From Albidovulum sp. (GTDB lineage Bacteria > Pseudomonadota > Alphaproteobacteria > Rhodobacterales > Rhodobacteraceae): a stretch of 64,000 nt of DNA. Numbering within the stretch: position 1 is the stretch's first letter; each line of letters opens with the position of its first letter. The position numbers were made by a program, and so were the translations under genes. The stretch covers positions 46,342 to 110,341 of the forward strand of contig JAPPFL010000036.1 in the NCBI GenBank assembly GCA_028823855.1. The letters run 5' to 3'. Below, in pieces: positions 18,122 through 27,508 of this stretch. Under the pieces are notes generated by a model that searched no databases, was not told the origin of the DNA, and saw nothing but the letters and a program-made list of their open reading frames with translations.

Positions 18122-19666
18122 TCAATTCTTTGCAATTTTCGCCTTCTGAACTACGCGGTCGATCATCATCGCGAGAAGCGCGATTCCGATTCCCGCAAGA
18201 ATTCCTCTTCCCGTCTGCGTATTTGCCAATGCTTCGGTAACGATGAATCCCATTCCCCCCGCTCCGATCAGCGCAGCGACAACCACCATCGACAGGCTCA
18301 TCATTACGACTTGATTCACGCCCGCCATTATCGAAGGCAGAGCCAAGGGCAGTTCAACTTTAAACAGCAGTTGCTTAGGATTGGCGCCAAATGCCAGAGC
18401 CGCCTCCTTCGTGTTTTCCGGCACTTGCTTGATACCCAAGGCAGTAAGCCGAACCATTGGCGGCATGGCGAAAATTACGGTCGCGAATATCCCCGGAGGC
18501 TTTCCGATAGAGAAAAAAGCGACAGCGGGCAACAGGTAGACGAACGAAGGAATCGTCTGCATAATGTCGAGTATCGGCGTTACGATGGCTTGGCCCGCTC
18601 TCGACTTGCCAACCCATACACCTAGAGGAAGGCCGAAAACTACGCAAATTATCGATGCGCCGACAACGAGAGAAAGCGTGTCCATAGCGGTCTGCCAGAA
18701 CCCGAACAGCGCCAGATAAACCAAGGAAAGGCCGACAAAAACCGCAATCCGAAGCCCGGCTGCCTTATAGGCAATCGCGAGAAAAACTCCCGCCGTAATC
18801 ATCCAAGGAGTGCCTACAAATACAGCCTCCACAGCGCCAAGCATAGTTCGAAGAAACGCCGTGATTCCATCGAAGATCCAACCGTAAAACGCCGTCAGGT
18901 AGGCTATGCCGTCGTCTGTAGCTTGCGCCGTCCAGGTATTAAGGCTGATCGGCGGTAGACCTTCGCGAGGCGGCTTGACTTCCATCCTGCGCGAACCGTC
19001 CTCATTTCGCGGAAACGAAAATTCATTACGTCGGTCTAGCCAGAACAGGGTCGGGAACTCGCCGATTGCAAAGCAATCGAAGCGGTTCTTGAACGGAATT
19101 TCCTCGCCCTTCTGAATTGCCCTGTCCTGCTTGATGCATGTTCTGTGCTCTGGGGGAAACTGGCTAGCTCTATAGAGCGTCAGCGGCGCGATCAGCACAA
19201 CTACAGCCGCGAGAATCGCTAATCGGGACGCGTTCGCGCCCGACGATTTGCGTCGGTCTATTCTCCAGGCGCTGTAGCGGCGATAGTACAGCCTATCCGC
19301 AAGCCACCCGAATACGAACCGCCCGCCAAAGAAAAAAACGACGGCAGCAATCAAATTCGATTCCGCCCACGCATCGTAGCGATCGACAAGGAAATCCTTG
19401 CCATCAGCCAGCGCTCGCGCCGAAGCCGAACTGTACTTGTACGCGCCAGCCAGATTGACCAATGCGATCAAGTCGATCGCAAAGCCGAACCAGGCTAATA
19501 GCCAGTTCGCGCGGAACGCGGCCCAGGCAAATCCTCCCGTGGCCGCGGCAAAATTTATGTGGGCAAATTCGAGCGAGCTTTTCTGAATCTTTTCAAATAT
19601 CCGAGAGTAGTATTCATCGCCGGAACCTACAAATTCGGCAAACGAGGATTTGTGCGATTCAGCCAT
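18122..19666 (-). CDS. proW: Glycine betaine/proline ABC transporter permease
   Basis: A 514-residue permease of the ProW/OpuAB type. It has an unusually long N-terminal half (residues about 1-280) with two hydrophobic segments and a soluble loop containing cysteines before the conserved core. The core carries LPLGVWVGKS, TIPSFVYLLP, the EAA loop EAALAFGANPKQLLFKVELPLA (coupling to the ATPase) and a C-terminal helix pair. The start ATG at 19666 follows GGGGAG, and the gene begins two bases after the ATPase stop. It pairs with proV and probably with the remote proX at 8.9 kb. Intact. Confidence 0.9.
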   Translation of the reverse strand: MAESHKSSFAEFVGSGDEYYSRIFEKIQKSSLEFAHINFAAATGGFAWAAFRANWLLAWFGFAIDLIALVNLAGAYKYSSASARALADGKDFLVDRYDAWAESNLIAAVVFFFGGRFVFGWLADRLYYRRYSAWRIDRRKSSGANASRLAILAAVVVLIAPLTLYRASQFPPEHRTCIKQDRAIQKGEEIPFKNRFDCFAIGEFPTLFWLDRRNEFSFPRNEDGSRRMEVKPPREGLPPISLNTWTAQATDDGIAYLTAFYGWIFDGITAFLRTMLGAVEAVFVGTPWMITAGVFLAIAYKAAGLRIAVFVGLSLVYLALFGFWQTAMDTLSLVVGASIICVVFGLPLGVWVGKSRAGQAIVTPILDIMQTIPSFVYLLPAVAFFSIGKPPGIFATVIFAMPPMVRLTALGIKQVPENTKEAALAFGANPKQLLFKVELPLALPSIMAGVNQVVMMSLSMVVVAALIGAGGMGFIVTEALANTQTGRGILAGIGIALLAMMIDRVVQKAKIAKN

Positions 19667-19668
19667 GA

Positions 19669-20727
19669 TCAAGTCTCCCCTTGTATGCCGCGCAGCAGTG
19701 CGTCTTTGGTGACAACTCCCACCGGGTTTCCATCGTCGACGATCAGAACAGGCCGCTTGCTGCCGATCGCAAGGCTAACCAGTCTGTCGAGGTCTTCCTT
19801 TGGTCCCGCCTTGGGGTAACTGGATAGCTCGCCGATTTTTCCGGCTTCGCTTTCGAACTGCTTCAAGGGAACCATCACTGTCTGCGCGAACAGCAGCTTC
19901 AGCTTTGAGATTCCCTTCACAAAATCGGCAACGTATTCGTCCGCCGGGTTAGTTACGATTTCTTCCGATGTTCCTACTTGGACGATCGCTCCATCCTTCA
20001 TGATCGCGATTCGCGACCCCATTCGGATCGCCTCGTCTAAATCGTGCGTTATGAAAAGCGTTGTCTTCCTCATCGTTTTCGATAGAGCGAGGAATTCATC
20101 CTGCAGCCCTCTTCGAATCAAAGGATCCAGAGCGGAGAACGGTTCATCCATGAGAAGAATGTCTGGATCTGCGGCGAGAGCTCGGGCGAGGCCAACCCGC
20201 TGCTGCATTCCGCCTGACAGCTCGGAGGGCATGCGGTCGCCGTATCCTTGCAAGCTGACTTTCTCGATAACGCCGTCCGCCACCTGCATGCGGGTATAGG
20301 CATCGACGTTTCGAAGTTCGAGCGCGAATGCAATATTGTCGCGTACGGTTCTATGCGGAAACAGCGCCATGTTCTGGAAGACCATTCCGATTTTTTTAGA
20401 CCTGAGGGCTCGCAGAGCCGGGGCGTCGAGCGAGCCGACATCGATTCCGTCGATAAGGATGCTACCCGCTGTTGGTTCGATCAATCGATTGATATGGCGT
20501 ACAAGCGTGGATTTCCCGGAACCCGAAAGCCCCATGATGCAGAAAATCTCGCCCTCTCTCACTTCGATGCTGACATCTCGAACACCGATCACCGCTTCAA
20601 ATCTTTCCAGTACTTCGGCTTTGTCCAAGCCTTCGGACTTGATCGCCTGCAGCGCCTCCCCTGCCCTGTCGCCAAATATTTTCCAAACGCCGCGGGCCTC
20701 CACTAGGGATTTTTCGTTTTCTACCAT
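19669..20727 (-). CDS. proV: Glycine betaine/proline ABC transporter ATPase
   Basis: A 352-residue ABC ATPase. Walker A is GLSGSGKST (about residue 70), the Q-loop is VFQNMALFPHRT, signature LSGGMQQRVGLARAL, Walker B ILLMDEPFSALD, and the switch histidine is in FITHDLDEA. A short CBS-like region with VLIVDDGNPVGVVTKD ends the protein, the part that in OpuA/ProV senses ionic strength at the membrane. There is room for only one recognisable CBS motif, so the sensor is shorter than the usual two-CBS tail. It is the first gene of a two-gene operon with proW. Confidence 0.92.
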   Translation of the reverse strand: MVENEKSLVEARGVWKIFGDRAGEALQAIKSEGLDKAEVLERFEAVIGVRDVSIEVREGEIFCIMGLSGSGKSTLVRHINRLIEPTAGSILIDGIDVGSLDAPALRALRSKKIGMVFQNMALFPHRTVRDNIAFALELRNVDAYTRMQVADGVIEKVSLQGYGDRMPSELSGGMQQRVGLARALAADPDILLMDEPFSALDPLIRRGLQDEFLALSKTMRKTTLFITHDLDEAIRMGSRIAIMKDGAIVQVGTSEEIVTNPADEYVADFVKGISKLKLLFAQTVMVPLKQFESEAGKIGELSSYPKAGPKEDLDRLVSLAIGSKRPVLIVDDGNPVGVVTKDALLRGIQGET

Positions 20728-20973
20728 CTGCGCAAGTCTTCCCCAGCTAACGAAAATACGAAGCAGCCAATTGTAAAATTGCGATTTCGCGTTCGCAAGG
20801 CGCGATTATCTCGATTATCGTTCGAGGCGCGATATTCGAATGACGGCAGGGATCCTCCATTCGGATTTGGGCGAAGCAGTGCTTTGCCGCCCACATATTA
20901 GGACAATCGTATTGAATTCCTCGCTTTGCCGCCGTAGGCGGTTCCCACGCGAAATCGGCACGGGAATGCGAAC

Positions 20974-21924
20974 ATGCATGCAGTAATACTAGGCGCCGCA
21001 GGAATGGTGGGCAGGCTGCTTGCTCGAGAAATCGCGAATGGCGCGCTTCCTGTTTCGCGCCTGACTCTGATCGACCTATCGGCCCCCCTTTCCCCTGCCG
21101 GTATTGATGCCAGCTGCATCGCGCTCGATCTAAGCGACACAAGCACCGCTGGTCGTATCGCGTCGCTCCGCCCCGATTTGATCTTTCATTTGGCGGCGGT
21201 TGTCTCCGGCGAAGCTGAACGAGACTTCGACAAAGGCTACGCCGTTAATCTGTACGCAACAGAGGCGCTTCTTGGCGCTTTGCGCGATGAAGGAATCAGA
21301 CCGCGTATAGTTTTTGCTTCGTCGCTCGCGGTTTTCGGCCCGCCGCTTCCTCCGCGCATACCGGATTCATACAGGACGACGCCCGCCTCGTCGTACGGTA
21401 CCCAAAAGGCGATCGCCGAAATGCTTTTCGCAGACTATTCCCGAAAGAAATTCGTCGAGGCGATTTCTTTGCGGCTTCCGACCGTCGTTGTCCGACCGGG
21501 TCGTCCCAATGCCGCGGCATCCGGTTTTTTTTCCGGCATTATTCGCGAGCCTCTCGCGGGTCTCAATGCAAATTTGCCGGTTCCCGAATCCACGCGCGTT
21601 TTCATAGGGTCGCCCCTCGCAGTAGTTTTCTCTTTGGTACGTGCGGCCGAGCTTTCCTCCGCAAAACTTGTTGGACTCGCGCCGATCAACCTTCCCGGCA
21701 TATCAGTGTCCGTCGAAGAAATGCTGAGTTCCCTTCAAGACTTGGCAGGTTCGGCCGTATTGAACCTAATAACGAAGGAGCCGGACCCGGAAATCGCCCG
21801 AATCGTGAATTCCTGGCCAGTCGACATCGAAGCGGAAAGGGCAAGGCGACTCGGCTTCAAGCCGAACGCCGATTTCAGGGAAATCCTCCAGGAACATATA
21901 GATGAGCTAACCAGAGGCGAATGA
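20974..21924 (+). CDS. denD: NAD-dependent epimerase/dehydratase-fold dehydrogenase, DenD-like
   Basis: A 316-residue extended SDR. NAD binding is GAAGMVGRLLA near the N-terminus, and the Tyr-x3-Lys pair is in SYGTQKAIAE. The stretches FHLAAVVSGEAE, FASSLAVFGPPLP and VVRPGRPNAAASGFFSGIIREPL are typical of D-erythronate dehydrogenases (DenD), which oxidise D-erythronate at C2 in a four-carbon acid pathway. The kinase (DtnK/OtnK family), isomerase and aldolase of that pathway are not here. It is followed after 36 bases by a beta-hydroxyacid dehydrogenase gene. The assignment at subfamily level is moderately sure. Confidence 0.75.
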   Translation: MHAVILGAAGMVGRLLAREIANGALPVSRLTLIDLSAPLSPAGIDASCIALDLSDTSTAGRIASLRPDLIFHLAAVVSGEAERDFDKGYAVNLYATEALLGALRDEGIRPRIVFASSLAVFGPPLPPRIPDSYRTTPASSYGTQKAIAEMLFADYSRKKFVEAISLRLPTVVVRPGRPNAAASGFFSGIIREPLAGLNANLPVPESTRVFIGSPLAVVFSLVRAAELSSAKLVGLAPINLPGISVSVEEMLSSLQDLAGSAVLNLITKEPDPEIARIVNSWPVDIEAERARRLGFKPNADFREILQEHIDELTRGE

Positions 21925-21960
21925 ATCGCTGTAGATAAAAAACGAAATGGAGAATGAAAA

Positions 21961-22851
21961 ATGGCGAAAGTAGCTTTTCTCGGCCTCGGCGTCATGGGTT
22001 ATCCGATGGCCGGCCACCTGAAAAAATCCGGGCACGAGGTGACGGTCTACAACCGCACGACGGCGAAGGCGGAGCGCTGGGCGAATGAGTTCGGCGGAGC
22101 TGTCGGCGCGACCCCGCGGGAGGCATCGCTGGAAAGCGAATTTGTTATGGCCTGCGTCGGTAACGACAATGACCTGCGTTCCGTCGTTCTCGGTCCGAAC
22201 GGGGCCCTTGCCGGCATGGAATCGGGTTCGGTGTTTGTCGATCACACCACGGCTTCGGCTGAAGTAGCCCGGGAACTTGCCGCGGCCGGTAGCGGGCGGG
22301 GCATCGGTTTCGTCGATGCGCCTGTTTCAGGCGGCCAGGCCGGCGCGGAAAACGGCCAGCTCGCGATCATGTGCGGCGGTCCGGCGAACGAATTCAATCG
22401 CGCCGAACCCGTCATGGACGCCTATGCGAAGGCAATCGTCCATTTCGGCGATACCGGCGCGGGGCAGCTAACGAAAATGGTCAATCAAATTTGCATCGCG
22501 GGAATCGTGCAGGGCATTTCGGAAGGCTTGTTTTTTGCGATGGAGGCCGGTCTGGACGCCAAAAAGGTTGCCGAACTGATATGCCAGGGCGCCGGCGGGT
22601 CCTGGCAGCTGGCGAACAGGGCGGATACCATGGTCGACAACGAGTTCGAACACGGATTTGCGGTGGATTGGATGCGCAAGGACCTGGGAATTTCCGTAGA
22701 GACCGCGAAAAATCTGGGCATCTCGCTTCCCGTCGCGGCTCTCGTGGATCAGTTTTATGCCGATGTCCAGGCACTCGGCGGCGGCCGCTGGGATACGTCT
22801 TCTTTGATCCAGCGGTTTCGCCACATGAAGGGATTGCAAACCAAGAATTAA
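21961..22851 (+). CDS. NAD(P)-dependent beta-hydroxyacid dehydrogenase (HIBADH family)
   Basis: A 296-residue member of the 3-hydroxyisobutyrate/tartronate-semialdehyde reductase family. The N-terminal GLGVMGYPMAGHL binds the cofactor and is followed by YNRTTAK, where Arg suggests NADP. Substrate motif DAPVSGGQAGAENGQL and catalytic Lys in GQLTKMVNQ are present, and the C-terminal helical domain is complete. AAATGGAGAATG precedes the start. The coupling to a DenD-like gene hints at four-carbon sugar-acid oxidation, but glyoxylate, succinic semialdehyde or tartronate semialdehyde reduction are equal candidates. Confidence 0.85.
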   Translation: MAKVAFLGLGVMGYPMAGHLKKSGHEVTVYNRTTAKAERWANEFGGAVGATPREASLESEFVMACVGNDNDLRSVVLGPNGALAGMESGSVFVDHTTASAEVARELAAAGSGRGIGFVDAPVSGGQAGAENGQLAIMCGGPANEFNRAEPVMDAYAKAIVHFGDTGAGQLTKMVNQICIAGIVQGISEGLFFAMEAGLDAKKVAELICQGAGGSWQLANRADTMVDNEFEHGFAVDWMRKDLGISVETAKNLGISLPVAALVDQFYADVQALGGGRWDTSSLIQRFRHMKGLQTKN

Positions 22852-23772
22852 ACCGGGTTTCAAACGGCCGACTTTAGGATTATTCCAGCGTTAACAAACG
22901 GCGTCGCCCGGACTCCGTCTTTAGATCCTTCCGGTTGCATGGCGGCAGAATCCCCGGAGGGGAATGCTTCCGGCGCGAACAGATTTCAGCGATTCGGAGT
23001 GGTTCGCGTGCTTGCTGCCCTTTGCTCCAAATGGGGTTCGAATGCGTTCGAAGCATGCGAATTGTGAAGTTCACGCGAAACCAGGGTTTCCGCAAAGAAA
23101 GGCTAAAAATAGTGGAAGCTGCGAATATATCCAAGGCATGCTAGCGGCTCTGTACGAATTGCGACCGTGAAATCATTTTCCGGGGCTATGCTCAAACACG
23201 GCAATAAGATTCGGCAGCGGCTTGAATTTTTTCAGTTGCACGGTTTGATTTGTGTCAAGGCAAATTACGATCAATTGCGCGTAGAGTCCCGCCGACTATT
23301 TCAAAAATTGGCTGTCTAAGGCGATTTGGTTGGGGACAGCGAAAACGCCCTTCCTTGAACAGAAGTTGCCGTTCCGCATTTAAAGAGGACATCCATTCCG
23401 GAATAGTCCCTTCCCTTTTCAATCACGGTCGCTGGCGCCAAATTGTTAAGAAGGTTCGGCGCATCCGGCGGTTCAATTCAGACAGGCCGTCCGTCGGGAA
23501 CGCAGGATTCCGGTATGTTTTTTGCTTTAATCAAACGCTCGGAAATCTACTCCCCTTTCGCATTCACTCCAGTAACGCCGGAAGCCTAGGAGGCTTGCGC
23601 CCCTTTTAATCCAGAATCAAAATACGGATTTTGGGTTGTAGTCGTGTTTGTCGTGGGAGGTTCGGACACGCGCGCATATTGGCAATTGTTTCGTCGTCCA
23701 ACGATCGGTGCAAGAGCGGCGTAGGGCTATATCTCATGCAACCCTGGCTCGTCTGCGCGCAACCTCGCCTCG
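22852..23772. other. Long gene-poor gap
   Basis: About 920 bases between convergent genes with no gene I can support. A short plus-strand stretch at about 22970-23020 (FSDSEWFACLLPFAPN) loosely resembles the start of IS5-group transposases but is too short to call. A small hairpin AAGCCT-AGG-AGGCTT at 23582-23596, with CCCCTTTT behind it on the plus strand, could be a weak terminator. Confidence 0.5.
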
Positions 23773-24528
23773 TTAATTTGCGGCACTGGAATCCTTTTTG
23801 TCTTGCTCGCCGGCTTCGTCTGTCTGTACGAAGGACGACACGCCGACTTGCGCGGCCCTCAGCAATCTTTCGTGGATTGTGAATCCTTTTGCCAGTACGT
23901 TCACGATCGTTCCGTTACGCGAATCCTTGACTGGCGCATAGAACATCGCCTGATGCAAATTCGGGTCGAACTCGTCCCCTTCTTTAGGTTCTATCGCGGC
24001 GATTCCATGTCTGGAAAACGCGTTTAGCAATTCGCGCAATGTAAGCTCGATGCCCTCGATCAATGCCTTTGACGACTTTCGTTGCTCTTCGCCAACCGTT
24101 TCAAGTGCGCGTAGGAGGTTGTCGTGGACCGTAAGCATATCTCGAGCGAACCTGGTCGTGCCGAATTTACTCGCTTCGCGTTTTTCGCGCTCGGCGATTT
24201 TTCGGATATTTTCCGATTCCGCCAAAGCGCGCAAAAAGCGGTCCTTGAGTTCATCCCTCTCCGACTTCAGCAAATCCAATTCGGATACGGGTTCTTCATC
24301 GACAATCTCTTTGTCTGCCTCGCTGTCGGATTCCGCAGATTTATCGGCGCCTTTCTCGGCTCCTTCCCGCACGGATGTTTCGCTGCCGGATTCCGGCTCT
24401 TGTTCCCTTTCCGAAACATTCGAAGCCTCAATTTTTTCAGAATCGTCGATGGCGCCCGGCACTTCTACGCCGTTGGCGCCCTTTTGATCCGGCTGTTCGT
24501 CCATAGCCTGTTTTGCGTCGTCCGTCAT
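23773..24528 (-). CDS. grpE: Nucleotide exchange factor GrpE
   Basis: GrpE releases ADP from DnaK. The protein has 251 residues, long for the family, because the first 80 are an acidic, low-complexity region (SESDSEADKEI and similar). A coiled-coil follows (LLKSERDELKDRFLRALAESENIRK), then the conserved head: FARDMLTVHDNLLRAL, FSRHGIAAIEP, FDPNLHQAMFY and GFTIHERLLRAAQVGVS. The start ATG at 24528 leaves 16 bases after hrcA. A longer start at 24567 would overlap hrcA. Co-transcribed with hrcA, as in many alphaproteobacteria. Confidence 0.93.
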   Translation of the reverse strand: MTDDAKQAMDEQPDQKGANGVEVPGAIDDSEKIEASNVSEREQEPESGSETSVREGAEKGADKSAESDSEADKEIVDEEPVSELDLLKSERDELKDRFLRALAESENIRKIAEREKREASKFGTTRFARDMLTVHDNLLRALETVGEEQRKSSKALIEGIELTLRELLNAFSRHGIAAIEPKEGDEFDPNLHQAMFYAPVKDSRNGTIVNVLAKGFTIHERLLRAAQVGVSSFVQTDEAGEQDKKDSSAAN

Positions 24529-24544
24529 TTGCTCGCTTTCCCAT

Positions 24545-25609
24545 TCAAACCGGTTCCGACACGACACGGCCTACGAGTTGCGCCGTATAGTCTACGATCG
24601 AAACCACTCTTCCGTAATTTAGACGCGTGGGGCCAATTACGCCTACTGCGCCAATAATCTTTCGTTCAGCATTCATATAGGGCGAAACTACGAGAGTTGA
24701 ACCTGATAATGAAAAAAGTTTGTTCTCGGATCCGATGAAAATCCGAACACCGTCGCTTTCGTCAACGATTTCGAGGAACTGCGAAATATCCCGCTTGCGC
24801 TCCAAGTCGTCAAAAAGCTGCCTAATCCTTTCCAGATCATGCAAAGCGCCTTCGCCCTCGAGTAGATTTGCTCGTCCGCGAACAATAAGCCTTTTCGTTA
24901 GCTCGTCGCCGGATTCCCAAATGGCGAGTCCGCTTGCAATGAGCTGCGAAGCCAAGGAATCTATTTCTTTCTTATTCTTTGAAATCTCATTGGCAATCGA
25001 TTCCTGGAGCTCGGATATCGTGAGGCCGCAGGCGAAAGCGTTCACGAAATTCGCTGCCTCCCGCATCGACGACGGTGTCTGGCCGACCGGCGGTTTGAAA
25101 ACCCTGTTTTCCACATTTCCGTCGGCTGTGACCAGGACGACCAGCGCTCTTTCACGGTCCAGCGACACGAAATCGATGTGCTTGATTGGCGCCTCGGATT
25201 TCGGTGCCATAACCAAGCTCGCAGTATGGGTCAGACCGGACAATACGGAGCCTGCCTTGTCGAGAAGAATTTCAACATCGCCTGAATGGCTTTCAGCTAT
25301 CGACTCGATTTTTTCTCTTTCCTCTTCATTGAGTTCTCCAACTTCCATCAATTCGTCTACGTAGAGTCGCAGACCTAGTTCCGTCGGAACTCGCCCTGCC
25401 GAAATGTGAGGGCTGGCGAGCAGCCCTAGGGCCTCTAGATCCTGCATCGTATTGCGAATCGTGGCGGGGGAGATTTTCATCTGCATGTCACGCGACAAGG
25501 TTCTGCTTCCGACTGGCAAACCTTTGGTCAAATACGCTTTTACAAGCGTTTCGAAGACTTCGCGGTTGCGATCTTTCAAGTCTCTCTGTGAAGCTGTTTG
25601 ATCGTTCAT
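24545..25609 (-). CDS. hrcA: Heat-inducible transcription repressor HrcA
   Basis: A 354-residue repressor that binds CIRCE operators before groESL and other heat-shock genes. The N-terminal winged helix includes TKGLPVGSRTLSR and SPATIRNTMQDLEALGLL with the wing SAGRVPTELGLRLYVD. The central GAF-like dimer domain and the C-terminal GAVGVIGPTRLNYGRVVSIVDYTA are complete. Start ATG at 25609 has a weak upstream site. I found no CIRCE sequence (TTAGCACTC-N9-GAGTGCTAA) before it, so hrcA-grpE does not appear to be autoregulated through one here. In related bacteria rph lies just upstream, divergent; here 11 kb of other DNA intervenes. Confidence 0.94.
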   Translation of the reverse strand: MNDQTASQRDLKDRNREVFETLVKAYLTKGLPVGSRTLSRDMQMKISPATIRNTMQDLEALGLLASPHISAGRVPTELGLRLYVDELMEVGELNEEEREKIESIAESHSGDVEILLDKAGSVLSGLTHTASLVMAPKSEAPIKHIDFVSLDRERALVVLVTADGNVENRVFKPPVGQTPSSMREAANFVNAFACGLTISELQESIANEISKNKKEIDSLASQLIASGLAIWESGDELTKRLIVRGRANLLEGEGALHDLERIRQLFDDLERKRDISQFLEIVDESDGVRIFIGSENKLFSLSGSTLVVSPYMNAERKIIGAVGVIGPTRLNYGRVVSIVDYTAQLVGRVVSEPV

Positions 25610-25638
25610 GTCAGGTTCGGAAAGTTTTTCGACACAAA

Positions 25639-25677
25639 TTGCTACGGCTTGGCCGGTTGCGTGTCAATATTTTGACA
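25639..25677 (-). promoter_or_regulatory. Probable hrcA-grpE promoter with overlapping inverted repeat
   Basis: On the minus strand TTGACA (25667-25662) is followed after 17 bases by TAGCAA (25644-25639), about 30 bases before the hrcA start. The -35 is one arm of a perfect inverted repeat, TGTCAA-TATT-TTGACA at 25662-25677, which could be an operator or, read the other way, a second -35. The -10 is weak (three of six). Confidence 0.42.
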
Positions 25678-26444
25678 TGCGCAATCCTTGTGCGGGCAAT
25701 CTCGCCGGCGGCAGCCAATTTCGGTTTTCGGCCGCAATTTCATTTGAAGGAATTTTTAACCTTCCTAAAACGCAATTATACGTAATTATTAAATCATACC
25801 GGCAATTTTCGCTGGAACAGCGAAACGCCATTTTTCCGGAGCATTTTAAAGCATTCAGAACATATTCCAATTTATTCGCGTAGTTATTCCTCAAATGCGT
25901 TCGCCCAGCTCTCGACTTACAACTTTTTTAGGAAATTAATTTGACCGAGGCGCTAAACAAAACAAGCTTCTTATGGCTTTAAATGGGGCGATTCCAATAA
26001 GTTTTCAATTGCGCCGGGAAAACCGCTCGCCGAAAAATTTTCAACGAGTGCTTTCAAGTTGACGCATTTGGAGAGATTTGAGCATTCACCGTAAGTATAT
26101 TTTTCAAAGCGAAAGATATTGGCCAAAGCCATTCAAGTGCATTGGGTGTGTCCTGTCCGGATACAGTGGGGAACACAATGCGCCTAAACTTCTCGTTGCG
26201 AAGGCGCACTTTTCGCAATTTCCGACGCTTCGCAACTCGGATAGCGAAGCGTATATGTCCTTGAAGTTACTCTAAACGGAACTTCAGACGAATAAATCGA
26301 GCCGGTTTCTCCGCAAGCCTTTGATACGGAGTGCCTTTTTAGCGCAGTTTCGATGCATGCAATAGGATTTACGTTACATGCATAATAGATAATTAGTTCG
26401 CTACGGCACGTGATCTTGATGCAATTACGATATTTAAGCGCTGC
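25678..26444. other. AT-rich gap at the left edge of the accessory block
   Basis: About 770 bases without a gene I can support. It is visibly more AT-rich than the flanking genes, with no ribosome sites and only short random frames. It ends where the G+C jumps sharply at the IS1634-family remnant. Confidence 0.5.
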
Positions 26445-27508
26445 ATGTCCTACCACGTAGAGGAAATCCCCAACAGGGGAAGGCGGCCCGCGATCCTCAT
26501 CCGGAAGGCCTGGCGCGAGGGCGGGAAGCTCAAGAAGAAGACCGTCGGCAACCTGACGGGCATGCCGGCCTCGACCGTCGCCGGCATCCGCGCCGTCGCC
26601 GGGCGCAGCGCGGCCTTCGAGAACCCCGGCGACGCATTCGGCCTCGGGGCGGTGGAGGGCGGCGAGATGCTGGACTGGCTGCTGCCCCGCCAGGCGCCAC
26701 GTCGAGCGGAGCCTGGCCGGCCGCCACCTGAAGAAGGACGGCGCGCTGATCCTCTACGACGTCTCAAGCAGCTACCTCGAGGGGCGGCGCTGCCCGCTCG
26801 CGGCCTTCGGCCACAACCGCGACGGCAAGAAGGGCAAGAAGCAGACCGCGTACGGGCTTCTGTGCGCCGCGAACGGCTGCCCCGTGGCGGTGGAGGCGAA
26901 CCCCGGCAACGCGGGCGACCCCTCCACGCTGGCCGCGCAGATCGCCAAGGTGCGCTCCCGCTTCGGCATCTCCCGCGTCGCCCTGGTCGGCGACCGCGGC
27001 ATGACCGCCTCCGCGCGCATCCTCGAGGACCTCCGGCCCGCCGACATCCGCAAGCTGCTGAAGCCGGCCCACGGAGGCGGCGAGGCCCGGCTCGACGGCC
27101 CGCGTCGTCCGCACGAGCCTCGGAGCTGGCGACATCGGGGCGGACCGGGCGGTGGAGGCTTGCAAGGCCCTTTCCAGAGTGGAGAGGGCTTTCCGAACCA
27201 TGAAAGCGTCCCGCCTGGAGGTCCGCCCGGTCTACGTCTATTCCGAGAACCGCGTGCGGGCGCACGTGTTCCTGTGCATGCTCGCCTGCCACGTCGAATG
27301 GCACATGCGCCGGAAGCTCGCGCCGATGCTGTTCGAGGACGACGATCCGGAGGGAGCGCGGGCGAAGCGGGCGACGCCGGTCGCGAAGGCGGAAGTCTCG
27401 GACCGCGCCAGGGTCAAGGCCAGAAGCAGGAAGACGGACGACGGGCTCCCCGCGCACAGCTTCGGCACGCTGCTCGCCGACCTCAGCACCCCCGCGCGCA
27501 ACGAGGCG
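26445..27508 (+). mobile_element. Decayed IS1634-family insertion sequence (transposase remnant)
   Basis: A very G+C-rich stretch (one 60-base line holds 47 G or C), with pieces of one DDE transposase in order but in different frames. The start is MSYHVEEIPNRGRRP and AWREGGKLKKKTVGNLTG. After a deletion comes DWLLPRQ. In another frame come LILYDVSSSYLEG, AAFGHNRDGKKGKKQTAYGLL, VAVEANPGN and ALVGDRGMT (catalytic Asp region). After a second deletion and frame change come SRVERAFRTMK, NRVRAHVFLCMLACHVEWHMRR and HSFGTLLADLSTPARN. An ATGTCCT stretch occurs at the left edge (about 26444) and, inverted, near 27520, perhaps remains of the terminal repeats. At least two deletions and two frameshifts rule out activity. 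Confidence 0.85.

Noticed and set aside
22960-23020. IS5-like FSDSEW stretch
   Set aside because: Only about 16 residues of loose similarity, no further transposase motifs, so chance is likely.
23073-23088. TTCACGCGAAAC as a third parS site
   Set aside because: Differs from the palindrome at the centre and at both ends; not symmetrical, and far from the partition genes.
26450-27457. A 335-codon minus-strand frame over the IS1634 remnant
   Set aside because: Arg/Gly/Pro-rich antisense reading caused by very high G+C; the transposase pieces on the other strand explain the region.
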